DNA from: Gyromitra esculenta
Taxonomy: Eukaryota > Ascomycota > Pezizomycetes > Pezizales > Discinaceae
NCBI GenBank assembly: GCA_038503075.1
Contig: JBCAML010000001.1
Span: forward strand, 868,001 to 932,000
Reading direction: 5' to 3'
DNA: 64,000 nt
The notes under the pieces were generated by a model, which searched no databases, was not told where the DNA came from, and saw only the letters and a list, made by a program, of their open reading frames with translations. The translations under genes were made by a program, and so were the position numbers. Every line of letters starts with the position of its first letter. The first letter of the stretch is position 1. Positions 53,208-64,000 of the stretch are shown here, piece by piece.

Positions 53208-54197
53208 ATGGCCAGCGCCACAGCCAACAACTCTCACCAGCCTAATAACGCCTACACAGCTGGTCTCCCTGCCCCTCCCCGCATCCTCATCCCTCCCCCA
53301 ACTCTCAACCCCGAAATCCGCCAATTCGATGGCTCCGACAACCAACCATCCCTGGAACACATGGTCGTGTCTCCCGAATCCTCTGTGCTTCCTGGCTCAC
53401 TCCAGGATTGGAAATACGAATCTCGTCGCGATGCGCAGCAGATCCTAACCCACCTCTGGCTGGGCCCGCTCTCGGCTGCTCGGTCAATAGATTTCATCAA
53501 GCGAGAAAACATAACCCTGCTCCTCGCTGTCCGTTCTGCCATGACTGCCAAAGCAAATCTTCTAGCTACGCAGTTGCCCGGTGTCAGGTTTGAGAGTATC
53601 GATGTTTCTGGGAACGCGGAATTAATTAGCCAATTCCAACGTGCGACGGACATAATCGACGGACACTACCTCGCCCAGCTATCCGACAGCCCCCCACCGA
53701 ACCTCTCGGTCCCCATCGACGGACGTGAGCTTTACACGTACCAGTGTAGCTACTTCCAAGCGCACCGCAAACTCCCTCCTGGTGGTAAAACTCTGCTTTT
53801 CTGCGAATCGGGCAACGAGCGCTCCGCTGCTGTCGCTGCAGCGTACATCATGCAGCATCTCGGCGGCTCGGCCGTGCAGGCTATCCAACATGTGCAGAGT
53901 CGTCGGTTCTGCGTGTGTTTTGATGATTCCATGAAGTGGCTTCTTCAAAGCTATGAGCCAATATGGATGGCGAGACGGCAAGCATTTCTAGGGGATAAGG
54001 CGGATGGGCGGGTGCGTCTTGGCCAGCCTGGGAGCAGGGGGGTAAGCCCACAAAGGGGTGATAAGAAGAGGACGCTGGACGAATATGACGACGACGGGGG
54101 CAGTCCAATACAGTTTGGTCATAGGCCTAGCGCACCGTTTGTGGATGGGGAGACGGGGATGGGGACGGGGATGGGGACGGATATGGAGATGTCTTAA
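53208..54197 (+). CDS. Dual-specificity phosphatase-like protein (STYX/DUSP-type fold)
   Basis: This is a single-exon frame of 329 residues. Residues 1-60 are proline-rich and probably disordered. The phosphatase domain starts at ILTHLWLGPLSAARSIDFIK, a typical dual-specificity opening. Its active-site loop is KTLLFCESGNERSAAVAAAY with Cys199 and Arg205, fitting C-x5-R-S. The usual histidine before the cysteine is phenylalanine, which should alter the cysteine pKa. A C-terminal tail of about 65 residues is glycine/arginine-rich and ends in MGTGMGTDMEMS repeats. Targets are unknown. It may be a weak phosphatase or a phosphopeptide-binding pseudo-enzyme. Confidence 0.85.
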   Translation: MASATANNSHQPNNAYTAGLPAPPRILIPPPTLNPEIRQFDGSDNQPSLEHMVVSPESSVLPGSLQDWKYESRRDAQQILTHLWLGPLSAARSIDFIKRENITLLLAVRSAMTAKANLLATQLPGVRFESIDVSGNAELISQFQRATDIIDGHYLAQLSDSPPPNLSVPIDGRELYTYQCSYFQAHRKLPPGGKTLLFCESGNERSAAVAAAYIMQHLGGSAVQAIQHVQSRRFCVCFDDSMKWLLQSYEPIWMARRQAFLGDKADGRVRLGQPGSRGVSPQRGDKKRTLDEYDDDGGSPIQFGHRPSAPFVDGETGMGTGMGTDMEMS

Positions 54198-56254
54198 TGG
54201 CTTTTCGTATGTCAAATCGGAGCGGGCGTATCTTCAAGGGGAAATGAGGTGGTGTTCGGTGGTGTTCGGAGCTTAACGTTTCGCATCTTGTGACTTGTTA
54301 TTTGCAAATAATTTTATAGCGTTTACAAGGGAAATCGAAAAAAATACCTTCATTTTTTTTTTACGAGTATGGGCTTTTTTTTTCGTTGTCCTATATTTTG
54401 GACTACTATTTTTATAGTTGTATTTCCTTTAGTATTGGGAGGTTCACGTTTGGTGTTTTTTTTACTCTAAATATTTATATCCTTTTGTTTTGGGGCGTTA
54501 GCCAACAGAATACAGATAATTATGCATTGTAACTTTTCCACTGCCCCTGATCCGGGTGCTTTGAAATAGGAATACACTATGGGATGTAACGTATGTTAAT
54601 TGAGAAGGGTTAGTTCTGGCTGTCTTTATCGATGGATGGAGTGTTGTAGCGATGGATAAATAGACAAGTGTGTATATATGAAAGAAGCGAGTCAACACTT
54701 ATCACTTGAAGGACATAATATAAGATACATGTAGCTAGCGACGTTCCAAACATCTGAGGGAAAAATTACCTGATAATATGCAAGTTAATGCAACTTTTTG
54801 ACGACTGGCGCTAGAGAGGCGCGGGGTGCAAGGAGAGGGAAGAGAGGGGAAGTTTCTGGTTGTATTTCCTTTTATCCCCAGTCTGACTATATCCATCACG
54901 ACAAAGGATCTAAGAGAAGAAAATATCACAAACGAGGTACACGGCTAGAGGAGAGTAGAGCGGACTTGACTTAAATTTCCTAGCAGCATGCGTTAACCAT
55001 TTATTTCAAAGAAACAAGATGGTGGAGTGGGGCCGGAGGAGATATTGCTAAAGCCTGAGAAGTAGCTCCTGGGTGGATTAAATCAGTCTTATAGGTGCGA
55101 AAATTTTTATGAGCCTTATAGTCATAAGTTCTAGTACAATTAATTGCATAGCTACTTGAATTCGTAGTTCTGAAGTTTCACGGGCCGGTGCATCTTGTGC
55201 CTATTGCTAATATCGAGTGAGAGTTAGTGAATGAGTATTTTGTTACCCGGCCATACTAGCTTGCCAAGACAGAAAATTATTTAAGCATCCAAACGACACT
55301 CGCGTTGTACTTCATCTTTGCAAGACAACATCACCCAACAAACATTCCCATCGCTTCCTGGTTTCAACGAAATTTGAACACTAACGATACTTGTAAGTTT
55401 CATCCTCTTTACCCTCCCTCCCTCCCTCCTGTCACCCAGTCCCCAGCATCCCAATAATTCGTGCGGGCCCCTCAATGATGAACATATGAGTTCTGCAATG
55501 CCAACCTTGCGGATTCGCTGTTTTTCCCTTCTATCTTGGAATTAGCCCCCGTTTCGGCGGGGATTCTTCTTTCAGGAAGGGAGGGTTCTTTGGCTTTTCT
55601 GTGATATGCGGATTAACTAATCTACACTTGATCTGACTCTGGCCCGCGCCTTCCCATATTGCATTCCCATCTTTTCCGTCTGTTTTGCCTTTGACAAAAG
55701 TTAATGTTGATGGGCCGTTAGCAGATATTTTAGGAGTCTTATAGAAAGGTGTTTTGTATGGAGTATCATGATTGCTGCTGCTAGGAGGGGTTTCAGAGGG
55801 CGAGCCTCTGACAGGGCATGTTTTTTCGGCTGGAAAAATGCTGGCTGGTCGATGGGTATCCGTTTTTGCTGTATATACAAGTGTGGTCCTCCCATAGAAA
55901 CAATTTACAGATTTCCCCGAATATTTTCGTGCAGTTGATACTGCACAGGAAGACTCGTCTCTACGGGTGGCCGTGAGGATCCACAACCCTAAGAAGCTGT
56001 CTGAATGTTACATTCGTGTATCTAAAGGAAGAGCAACGCCCAAACTTCAGCAGCATAATACGTATATGTATATCTCTTAGAGAAGAAACACGAACTCACG
56101 TGGCTGTGATATACCAGATCGCCGGGTAACTTGGACAGACACGGCTCCCCGCTTAACTCTACTGCCTTTACGAACTAACCCTGCCAGTCGTGAATCGTAT
56201 TTCTGGTTATAATTAGAACGTCATACTTCGAGTGCCTTTCAAGGATTCCTCAAG
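54198..56254. other. 2-kb intergenic stretch with a repeat fragment
   Basis: T-rich 3' flank at 54330-54480, a TACATGTA at 54726-54733, and a fragment of the exon-like repeat at about 54983-55025. A minus-strand open frame of 151 residues (55531-55986) has no signal peptide, domain or splice support. I do not call it as a gene, though it cannot be excluded. Confidence 0.4.
54983..55025 (-). repeat. Fragment of the exon-like repeat (acceptor module only)
   Basis: About 40 nt match the segment of copies 1 and 2 around GAAACAAGATGG and GCRTTARCCAT. On the minus strand it reads CATCTTGTTTC, then GGTTAACGC and GCTGCTAG, so the branch and acceptor signals are kept, but the duplicated exon body does not follow. 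Confidence 0.45.
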
Positions 56255-57136
56255 ATGCAGATGTCAGGGCCGATAGATGTCGACTTGGAACGACCCTCAG
56301 TTAGAAGGATGTCTAATTCTTCGGAAAAAGTTCAAGTATTAATTCTTGGAGCTGGCTGGACCTCAACATTTCTTATCCCCTTGCTCGAAGCTGAATCCAT
56401 TTCATTTGCAGCAACAACCCGGGCTGGCTCACAAACTACAATTCCCTTCTTCTTTGATCCCACATCTTCTGATCCGCACCCCTACCTCCGTCTCCCCTCC
56501 GCAAGCTGCATTCTCATCACATTTCCCATCAAAGGATCGGGGGGCTCTAAAACCCTAACATCCCTTTACGCTCAAACCCACCCTGGTACACGTACCAATT
56601 TCATCCAGCTTGGATCTACCGGGATCTGGTCAGAAAAGGCTGGCTTCGCAAACCGCCACACACCTCCGGACCCTACGGCTCCGCGTGCAATTGCCGAAGG
56701 CGAGCTTCTTTCTCTCGGCGGTGCTGTGCTCAACCTTGGCGGCCTTTGGGGCGGCGAGCGTAATCCCAAGAACTGGGTTTCCCGTGTAGCTTCAACCAAA
56801 GAAGCACTCGCAGACAAAAACTCAGTGCACCTGATCCATGGGATTGACGTGTCCTATGCAATTGTGGCTCTGATGCGGAGATTCACTCCTGGAGAGCGAT
56901 GGCTACTGACAGATCTGCGCATATATGATTGGTGGGATTTGGCATCTGCATGGGGAGATGGAGGGGTGACGGTGGCGGAGAGGATCGGAAGGCAGCCAGA
57001 ATGGGTGCGGGAGTTAATGTTTGAGAGGGGGGTAAGGAGTTTACCAAGAAGTGCGGAGTTGCTGGGGAGAGGCTTGGATAGTACGGAGTTTTGGAGACAT
57101 TTCGGGTTGATGCCTGTACGGCCTTTAAACTTCTGA
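56255..57136 (+). CDS. NAD(P)-binding Rossmann-fold protein (YeeZ-like)
   Basis: This is a single-exon frame of 293 residues. After a roughly 24-residue polar leader comes VQVLILGAGWTSTFLIPLL, a Rossmann beta-alpha unit with GxGxxxxF spacing. Next are FAATTRAGSQTTIPF, consistent with the adenosine-ribose binding strand, and IQLGSTGIWSE, where a catalytic Ser/Thr would sit. The C-terminal part contains VHLIHGIDVSYAIVALMRRF and ERWLLTDLRIYDWWDLASAW. It resembles bacterial YeeZ and fungal uncharacterised epimerase-like proteins more than classical SDRs, since no YxxxK is evident. The substrate is unknown. Confidence 0.78.
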   Translation: MQMSGPIDVDLERPSVRRMSNSSEKVQVLILGAGWTSTFLIPLLEAESISFAATTRAGSQTTIPFFFDPTSSDPHPYLRLPSASCILITFPIKGSGGSKTLTSLYAQTHPGTRTNFIQLGSTGIWSEKAGFANRHTPPDPTAPRAIAEGELLSLGGAVLNLGGLWGGERNPKNWVSRVASTKEALADKNSVHLIHGIDVSYAIVALMRRFTPGERWLLTDLRIYDWWDLASAWGDGGVTVAERIGRQPEWVRELMFERGVRSLPRSAELLGRGLDSTEFWRHFGLMPVRPLNF

Positions 57137-57510
57137 TAGAAAACTACCTAAACTTATAGAGCCTATGTTGACTAACTCAGGATGTGTATTCCTAACGCCT
57201 ATGACTAATTAGGCCTGGCGATGAGGTTACCGGTGTTCCTTATTTTACTAGGCCTAGCCTCACCATTACAATATAATCTTTTCGGCTGCAATACGCTACC
57301 AAGGTGCTCTGCCTCTTTTGTAGTTAATCCACTTAGATACTATTGGTGATTGCCTGATTTTGTCTAGTAGGGACCGAGCTACGACTCTAGCATACCGATA
57401 ATTTCTCACTCTTTTTTTTAAATAGCTAGGGTACAAATACCGTATCGGCGCGAGGTCCACATCATACATTTTTTTATAATCGACGGGTTCTAATCTCTAT
57501 GCCAGCAAAA
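57137..57510. other. Spacer between convergent genes
   Basis: This AT-rich spacer lies between the Rossmann-fold gene and the beta-galactosidase, which converge. No feature was seen. Confidence 0.4.
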
Positions 57511-60500
57511 CTACGCATACTGACGGCGGTTTTTGTTGTATGGTGGCCGAATATCATCGGAATTAAAACGAGAACTGAAAGAACTCTCATAGATCCCACC
57601 TACCATCCACTGATAGTCTAGAGTCACCGGCGAGTTATCTTGCACATTCCACACACTCACCGCGAATGTATTTTTGCCGTTGTAGTTCAAGACACCTGGA
57701 GGGACTGGATAATCGATTTGGTTTCCGACTTGCGGCATGTACTATAGGAACAGTTGGTTATTTTTATCAAGGAATCTGGCATAAATATGGGCTCAAACCT
57801 TGCCGTATTGGTAGCCATTGACCCAGAGTTGGACTCTTAATTTCTGCCCAGAGGGTGATCCAATTCGGATATGGAGCGGGATGTCGTAACCCTCAGGGAT
57901 CGAAAAATTGACTTCCTTGCGGAAGAATTTTACAGTGGCATTCGAGACTGTCATGGTATCTGTCGATGGCCATTTTGACGAGTCGAATCCGTTAATGTGC
58001 CATCCAACTCTCTCTGCCAACAGTCCACCTAAAAAACTATGTAAGCAGCTGGAAAGCATAGATCAACGGGCATATTATTACCCTCATTATAGGGGCCTCG
58101 GACAGGATCAATATTATCAGTTCCTCCCGCGTTCCCTTGGATGGTCCACTTGGTGAAGTGAGCAGGCAGGGTACCAGTAAGTGTTACGTTGTAAATACCA
58201 CGATAATTTAACGCCGAGCTGACTTGATCTTTCCCATTGTGATCCATCAGGACCACCAAGACATTCTCTTTATCTGACCTCACAGCGCCCGCGGGGAATG
58301 TCCAGGTGCTTGTGCCAAGAGAAGCCATGCTACCGGTCCATGAGCCGACGAATTTTCCATTCAGATAAGCCGAGTAACCTCCTGCTACGCCGAATTGAAG
58401 ATTCATAATAACCCCAGTTGTTGAATTACTTGCGGGGAACCGACCACGGAAGAAGACGTATCCATGGAAGAAACCATAGTCGTCAGCATAAAGGACAGGG
58501 TAATATGCAGGCTTTGTGGGATTTGGCGTAGATGTTTTATTCGCAACAATCCATTTAGAGTCGTCATACTCAGGGAAAACCTCTGGAAGCGAGTCTGCAT
58601 ATTTCCAGTTCCCAGAATTAAGCTGGGAGAGTACGTCCGCTTCAGTGATTTTTGGCCCAGGAAGTGTGGCTTCAAGGGTCCCTGTCTTCTTTCTAGAGAC
58701 TTTAGAGACCTTTTTACCGTTCCAGGTCAGTGTCTTTATGTTTGCTGGTGCGTGGACAATCAAATCGGTCTCGTTGTCTGTATCACCCTCCAATTGGAGC
58801 TCATCCCTGGAGATTACTGCTTTTCGAACGAGTCTGGGCCCGTAGACAATAATATTCTTGTCTAGCCCAGCCAACGGATATTTACTAAGCTTAGGAACCC
58901 AAGTCTTCCATGCCACTCCTCGATCAACCATGGCGACCTTAAAACCATCAAATTGGACAATCGAAATCCCAGCCTCCTGGTTAAAGTTGACAACCATCGT
59001 CCCATTTGCTGATTGATGAAAACTTATACTACATCCGCTGCAGGTCTGAAGTATATCTTTCTTTTTATTAGCCCTGTAGCCCTTGACGACAAACTCTGCA
59101 GCTTCGCCGTTGGGGGCCCAGAGGACTAAGATAGGCTCTCTATCAACGATCGCGGCGGTGAGAACCTCAGCAGTCGAATAAAGAAGACTGAATTTTCCGA
59201 AAGGAAAGTCGGAAACAAGAATCTTTGCCGCTAGGCCCCAGAGCGAAGCTGTGCCGAACTGGGGAACAGTGAGGAGTCCTTCAGATGTGGTCATTTTGAT
59301 GGTAAAATCGTCTTGGGTTGTTGCGTTTGACGGTGTATGGCGGAGGACATAGAAACGGGACCTTGTCACTGGATTTTCCAAAAGAGAGCAGTTGACATTC
59401 GGTGAGCTCGTAAGAGCGGTCCCAGCGTATACTCGCTCAGTCTGGGCAAGATCGCGAGCAACGTCGATGAAGAGACCCAAAGCCTTTCCTTCCCAGAATT
59501 TTTCGCCGATGTCTCGAGATTCAGATATGGCAGCGGCATAATCGTAGCTAGTGCCGGAAAGCGGGTATCCAATGTTACCCCACTATTTGTCTAGTCAGTT
59601 GAGCTGGAAAATAGTTAATATCAGTATGGGGACTCACATTCGTTCCGCCAAAGAACACATATATACTGATAATCGTGACCCTCTCTCCGATGTTATGCCG
59701 ATACATGATATTGACGAATTCGGAATTTTGTTGCGATATGCAGCCACCCTGTGGCCCTCCCCAAGGATTATAACTACCACCTTGAAACTCTGGTAGGTAT
59801 GGGGGTTCTAAGGCTTGTTAGAAAATATTGGATAACTCCAGGACAACTTGGTCTGCTTACGATTCTTCGCCGACTCAAGGAAATAGTCGTAATAGTAAGC
59901 TACAGTGTACGGATATCTTCCTCCGCATTCACTAAGAACACACGACCAACAATATGGATATGTATCCACTCCAGAGATATCAACGGCGCCTCGAGGATCA
60001 TAGTCGGTACTCCAACCCTTCACATATGTGTTTGGATTGTTGTGCGTTAAAGGTACGTAGATTCCGTTTTTCCGAGCTTGAGTTTCCAATTTCTATTCTC
60101 TGATAAGTATTAAAGCTCCTAAAATTCTCTGTATAATTAATGGTGGTAGGGCCGAACCTGCATGTAATCAATATTGACCAAGTTGGGGGGACAGGTTTTA
60201 CAGTCTCCAATCCTCTGGCTGCTGAATTCATTTTCTATTTGTACTAGAATAAGATTTCCACCATTTTGAACCTGATAAGGCGCCAATAGCTTTTCGTATG
60301 TGTCCATGTATGGCGTATACGCATTAACAAAACGCGTATCGTTGTTTCGTAAAGCACCATAAGCACCCGTGGTGACCCACTGCGCATGTCCACCGCTGTG
60401 CGATTCTGATATTTTTCAGTAGCGACCAATAGTTTATTGATTTGTCTAGAGCATACCGGCATTTACATACGGGCCAGGTCGAAAGATCACAAACATCCCT

Positions 60501-60957
60501 AGCTCTTCTGCTAACTCCAGGAGTGGTCTCGGATTGTGGGCTGTGTTTTCAAAGTCGAGCTGGCCTTCAGCAGCTGAGTGATAGCCCCAATGTCCGTAAA
60601 TTGAGAAAGTATTGAAACCATGGGCTTTCATTTTTTCGAGTATATCACGCCAAAGTCGTGGAACCGGAACTCTCCTAAAACGAAACCTTCAATAAGCTGT
60701 TAAGTGGCTTTGGGAATGCTATGCCTACCAATAATGCTGTTTTAAATGTCAGTTGCTAGAATTCGAAAACTATTGATATGTAGAGCCAGCACACATACAA
60801 ACTCTCCAGACCATACTACCAACCTTTCACCCCTCACAATTAAACTGTAGTGATCCCATTGGACCGCATCTGTATAATTAGTACTACTAATAGGCCATGT
60901 TGTTTGGGCTAGCACAGCCACCGCGAAAGCGAGTATCGACCAAATGAGTTTATTCAT
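57511..60957 (-). CDS. Secreted beta-galactosidase, glycoside hydrolase family 35
   Basis: Nine exons: 60799-60957, 60729-60736 (8 nt), 60457-60674, 60158-60405, 59861-60092, 59638-59807, 59582-58082, 57799-58028 and 57511-57741. All phases agree, giving 998 residues, the fungal LacA-type size. A signal peptide ([17 protein letters not shown]) leads into [20 protein letters not shown]; the eight-base exon supplies HYW. Family hallmarks are [47 protein letters not shown] with the acid/base Glu, [19 protein letters not shown] with the nucleophile Glu, and [21 protein letters not shown]-terminal jelly-roll domains follow. It would release terminal galactose from lactose or plant galactans outside the cell. 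No frameshift or stop interrupts it. Confidence 0.95.
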
Positions 60958-61018
60958 CTTAGGCCCAGATTATCGCTATCGAGGTTACCGTTATACTAGA
61001 TGTCGATGATGCTAATGA

Positions 61019-61026
61019 CTTATATA
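61019..61026 (-). promoter_or_regulatory. TATA box of the beta-galactosidase gene
   Basis: On the minus strand this reads TATATAAG, 62 nt upstream of the ATG at 60957. It suggests an inducible TATA-type promoter with a short leader, as common for secreted plant-polymer enzymes. Confidence 0.5.
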
Positions 61027-64000
61027 CCCTCTTCACGTTGGCGGCTGATATCGAAGAAAACAAGTTTGATCTTCGGACCAGATTTTACCGAAGAACTTGA
61101 GCCTTTAAAGACATACGTCCGTTTGTTCTTCATTACGGCGAGTAGTTTCTAAACCGTTCTAGTTATGGGCTCCGACGTCACCGATTAGCTGCAGTTACTG
61201 GGTAGTTGAATGTAGTCTACTTATAAGTAATATACATATGGCTATTGTAGCTGATCTTAGCCGATGGAAGCCAGATGTAGGCATAAACTATTAAACCGTT
61301 AGAGCTAAATGTACTGGCGTGCTCACGGATGAAAGGTAGCACACTATGTATTGCATGCAGCTTCTGCAATAGCAGCCACGTTAGGCATCCTCCGCATTGG
61401 CAGAGCTATTAAACTCTGCTGGATCTGTGGGGTAATTATGTGGATCAACCAACGTGGGGCGATACCGAGCCAGTACCCGGGATTTAGCCGAATTTATCCT
61501 GGAGAACTATGGATTCCGGGTTACGCTACAATCGACGTTATTATTCCTAGTAGTGGTAGGTGTCTTTGTGAATGGGAAAGGATTTAAGCTCCCAAAGAGC
61601 TGATCTATGTATAAATCCCTACTCAAAGGTGTGTGCTTTCTCGGTTTCCCTAAGACCCAATTGAAACATCAGCCTTAAGCTGGATGTTATGGTGATCTGA
61701 AGCATCACTGATCATCGCGCTTTGAATCCCCTGAATTATTTCTCGCTTATAATTATCCAGATTCGCAAAGTCGGGCAGAGTATATCCCGAGATACGATTG
61801 ATGAGGCACATGTGCCAATTGGGGTTTATAATACGAATACGTAGATGATTGACCGTCCATGAAAAGTATGTTAGCTTGAGTGATTTCGGCCTAACTACAA
61901 TAAAACATTCGAATTCTACATATACCTCCGTATAACTTTATTTATAGAATTAATCCTGCTGTTAAGTTTATGGTAGGACTAGGACCCTAGCTAGATAATA
62001 ACTATAGTTTTATGTATGCGAACATTAGATGTTAAACATAGCCCTCCCTACACTAAAGACCTCTAATAGCAAGATCAGCACACTAAACTGCAACAGAGAG
62101 AAAGACTGAAGTGCTCATTTCAACTATCAATTTCTCCTTAATGAAGCAACCTGTCACTTTTGTGCAAGGTATTCTCACTAAGTGGCGAAATATCGCGCCA
62201 CCTTACATACAGACATAACTATATAGCTCACTGATTCCAGCTTTTAATATATCGACAACCATATTAGATGACTATTTCTGGAATCGAGGACAAGGGTAGA
62301 TGTAAATTTTCGAGTGATTTCCCATGAGTGGAATTTTGCGTTAGGCTTGGGAAACTACTCCCGTCTAGAAAGAGGCAGTTTATTACCAGTACATCATGTA
62401 ATGATCGAACCGTAATTTGGCAAATTCGGCTTCCCATGTTATCGTCTTAAAAATTGTCTGATCGCCCGAAAACGCTGCAAAGTAATATGTTACTGGCCAT
62501 GGAGAATAAAACAATCAGCTACATATGCATATAGGTTCCCAAGCTATATACGCCAAGGATCCTTCAGTGTCCTATATAAGCACGAGTATTTTGACACAAT
62601 ATAGAAAGCCTAAAGCTACAGATCTCTTAGTGCCTTACTAATTTGCTATCCTATGGATCGAACAGTTTGAGCTCCTAGTCACTAAGATACTGGATCGAAA
62701 CTTACAAGAAACTATACCTATGTGTGGTACAAAAAAGGGGATGGGATTAGTACAATATATGCGCGGTATCTCGATAACAATTCTAGATTAATTCTAGATT
62801 GCTGCGGAGAATACGGCAGTTCTCAAAAATTAAGCTAGCATTTCTTAACAATACGGTACTAAATCTGCCCGGTTTTTTCGTACTGTGCTTACAGTTACTC
62901 TCTAGGTCACCCGGGACTCTAGGCACCTGTACCTATTCTTCAAGTTCAAGGAAGCTACATAATCTTATGAACATACACACGCTAACTTATAACTAGTATT
63001 GCTAGTGGTATGTTAAGTAATTTACGGTACCTATGGCATAGAGGCATATCGATATATGTGCCTACACTATCCAAAGCGGTTCAGGCCCTCCTTCGAGCTT
63101 TCTCGCAGCGCAACTAGGCCTGATAGACCGATGATGGCGGACATTGATGGAAGCGCTGAGATCATGGATTTATTGTAGCTCGCCATAGTAGCAGAAATGG
63201 CTACAAATTAGAGAAATCTACTGATCTTCTAGTGTATAATGTCAGACATAAATATAGAATAAAGCCTAGACAAACGACTAGAAAACCGGCAGACCACCTA
63301 GTATTGAGTATAGTAACTGTCATGGTTAATGATAACCCTGGTGATGTTGGCAAACATCGCATGATGAACATTCAAAAACTGCCTGCCTGCCCTGCGCGCG
63401 CTAACAATACTCGATGGAGGTTTTGATCCTACCGTTCCGGCATTATCGATGAACCTCTATACTGATAACAATCAAAGAAGGCAAATATTTGATTCTTTCC
63501 ACTATCAGTCGCCTTTACAAAGCCGTATTACATAGATAATCGACTCATACTGTGAATATGATATGGGATCGATGGCGGAAGAATCTGTCGAGCCTGCAAT
63601 ACTAGCCAGGCCACCCTCAGCATTACTGAAGATGGATGATAGACGTCCCAAGAATGAGACTGGATTTGTACGAGCTACTTCGAGGAAGTACCTAGAGAAC
63701 ACGGTCCTCTTTGCAGCTGCAGACACAATATGTTTCGTGGATGAAGAGGGACCTAGAACGATAGACGCCATAGATAAAGTTAAGATAGTGGAGATAAAAT
63801 ACATCCATCAAGTTCAGCTGAAATGTCCAATTGGTCGGAGAAGTCCAGTTTGATACAACCTTTACGGCTTAAACCTGCTGAACCAAGCATGGTCAGCCGA
63901 GGTAATTGTCGAGATCGATGGACGAAAGGAAGGCACTGGAGCTAAGGCTGTTGAATACCCAAAAATCCCTCACTCACCGTAAGAAGACAAGCAAGATTGT
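61027..64000. other. AT-rich 3-kb tail without recognisable genes
   Basis: Many short frames occur on both strands, the longest being 63563-63853 (plus) and 63505-63804 (minus, overlapping). None shows a family motif or splice-supported extension. The scattered stops and TA-rich composition suggest decayed DNA, possibly an old repeat or pseudogene. The right edge may hold part of a feature lying outside the window. Confidence 0.4.

Noticed and set aside
55531..55986. 151-residue minus-strand open frame
   Set aside because: No signal peptide, domain, promoter or splice context. The composition is plausible but unsupported.
61027..64000. A transposon or transporter remnant in the right tail
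   Set aside because: No conserved transposase, reverse transcriptase or transporter motifs could be read in any frame.
1..64000. A CRISPR array, biosynthetic gene cluster or bacterial defence system
   Set aside because: The genome is fungal, there is no spaced direct-repeat array, and no core biosynthetic enzyme is present.

Overview
The window is nuclear DNA of a filamentous ascomycete (Pezizomycotina; Leotiomycetes would be my guess, but the sequence alone does not settle it). The reasons are short GT-AG introns of about 40-200 nt with CTAAC/CTGAC-like branch sites, typical fungal protein families, pyrimidine-rich 5' leaders and long intergenic gaps without operons. It is a mostly ordinary housekeeping region interrupted by gene-poor stretches that carry repeats. 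Layout, left to right: an exon-like dispersed repeat (1-445); a frameshifted F-box/ankyrin gene (1.0-2.0 kb); a small repeat-containing hypothetical (3.8 kb); a conserved membrane-anchored hypothetical (5.5-6.4 kb); a probable GPI-anchored surface protein (7.7-8.7 kb); the giant lipid-transfer gene CSF1 (9.2-19.5 kb, 8 exons); two adjacent miniature transposons (20.8-21.2 kb); a TMEM184/Ost-alpha-type membrane protein (21.6-23.9 kb); a 3-kb gene-poor tract ending in a small secreted cysteine-rich protein (27.1 kb); SPC1 and GPI16, convergent (28.0-31.1 kb); NTR1/SPP382 and NOP1, divergent (31.5-36.3 kb); a hypothetical with an N-myristoylation-type N terminus (39.4 kb); a second exon-like repeat (42.2 kb); NOC2 and ESF1, divergent (43.5-48.2 kb); initiator tRNA-Met (48.6 kb); a third exon-like repeat, inverted (50.1 kb); an NmrA-like reductase (51-52 kb); a dual-specificity phosphatase-like protein (53.2 kb); a Rossmann-fold protein (56.3 kb); a nine-exon GH35 beta-galactosidase (57.5-61.0 kb); and a 3-kb tail without recognisable genes. 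Functional themes: NOP1, NOC2 and ESF1 all act in nucleolar ribosome biogenesis and NTR1 in spliceosome disassembly. SPC1 (signal peptidase), GPI16 (GPI transamidase), CSF1 (bridge-like lipid transfer, linked in yeast to lipid supply for GPI-anchor synthesis) and a putative GPI-anchored product form a loose secretory/GPI theme within 24 kb. I resolved intron-exon structures by hand, checking reading phase across junctions; several include micro-exons of 8, 9 and 18 nt. No self-evident new defence or biosynthetic system was seen. The most unusual signals are the repeat family built like an internal exon with conserved splice signals, the two TA-target MITEs at the centre of a 24-bp palindrome, and a strong intergenic excess of the 8-mer TACATGTA.
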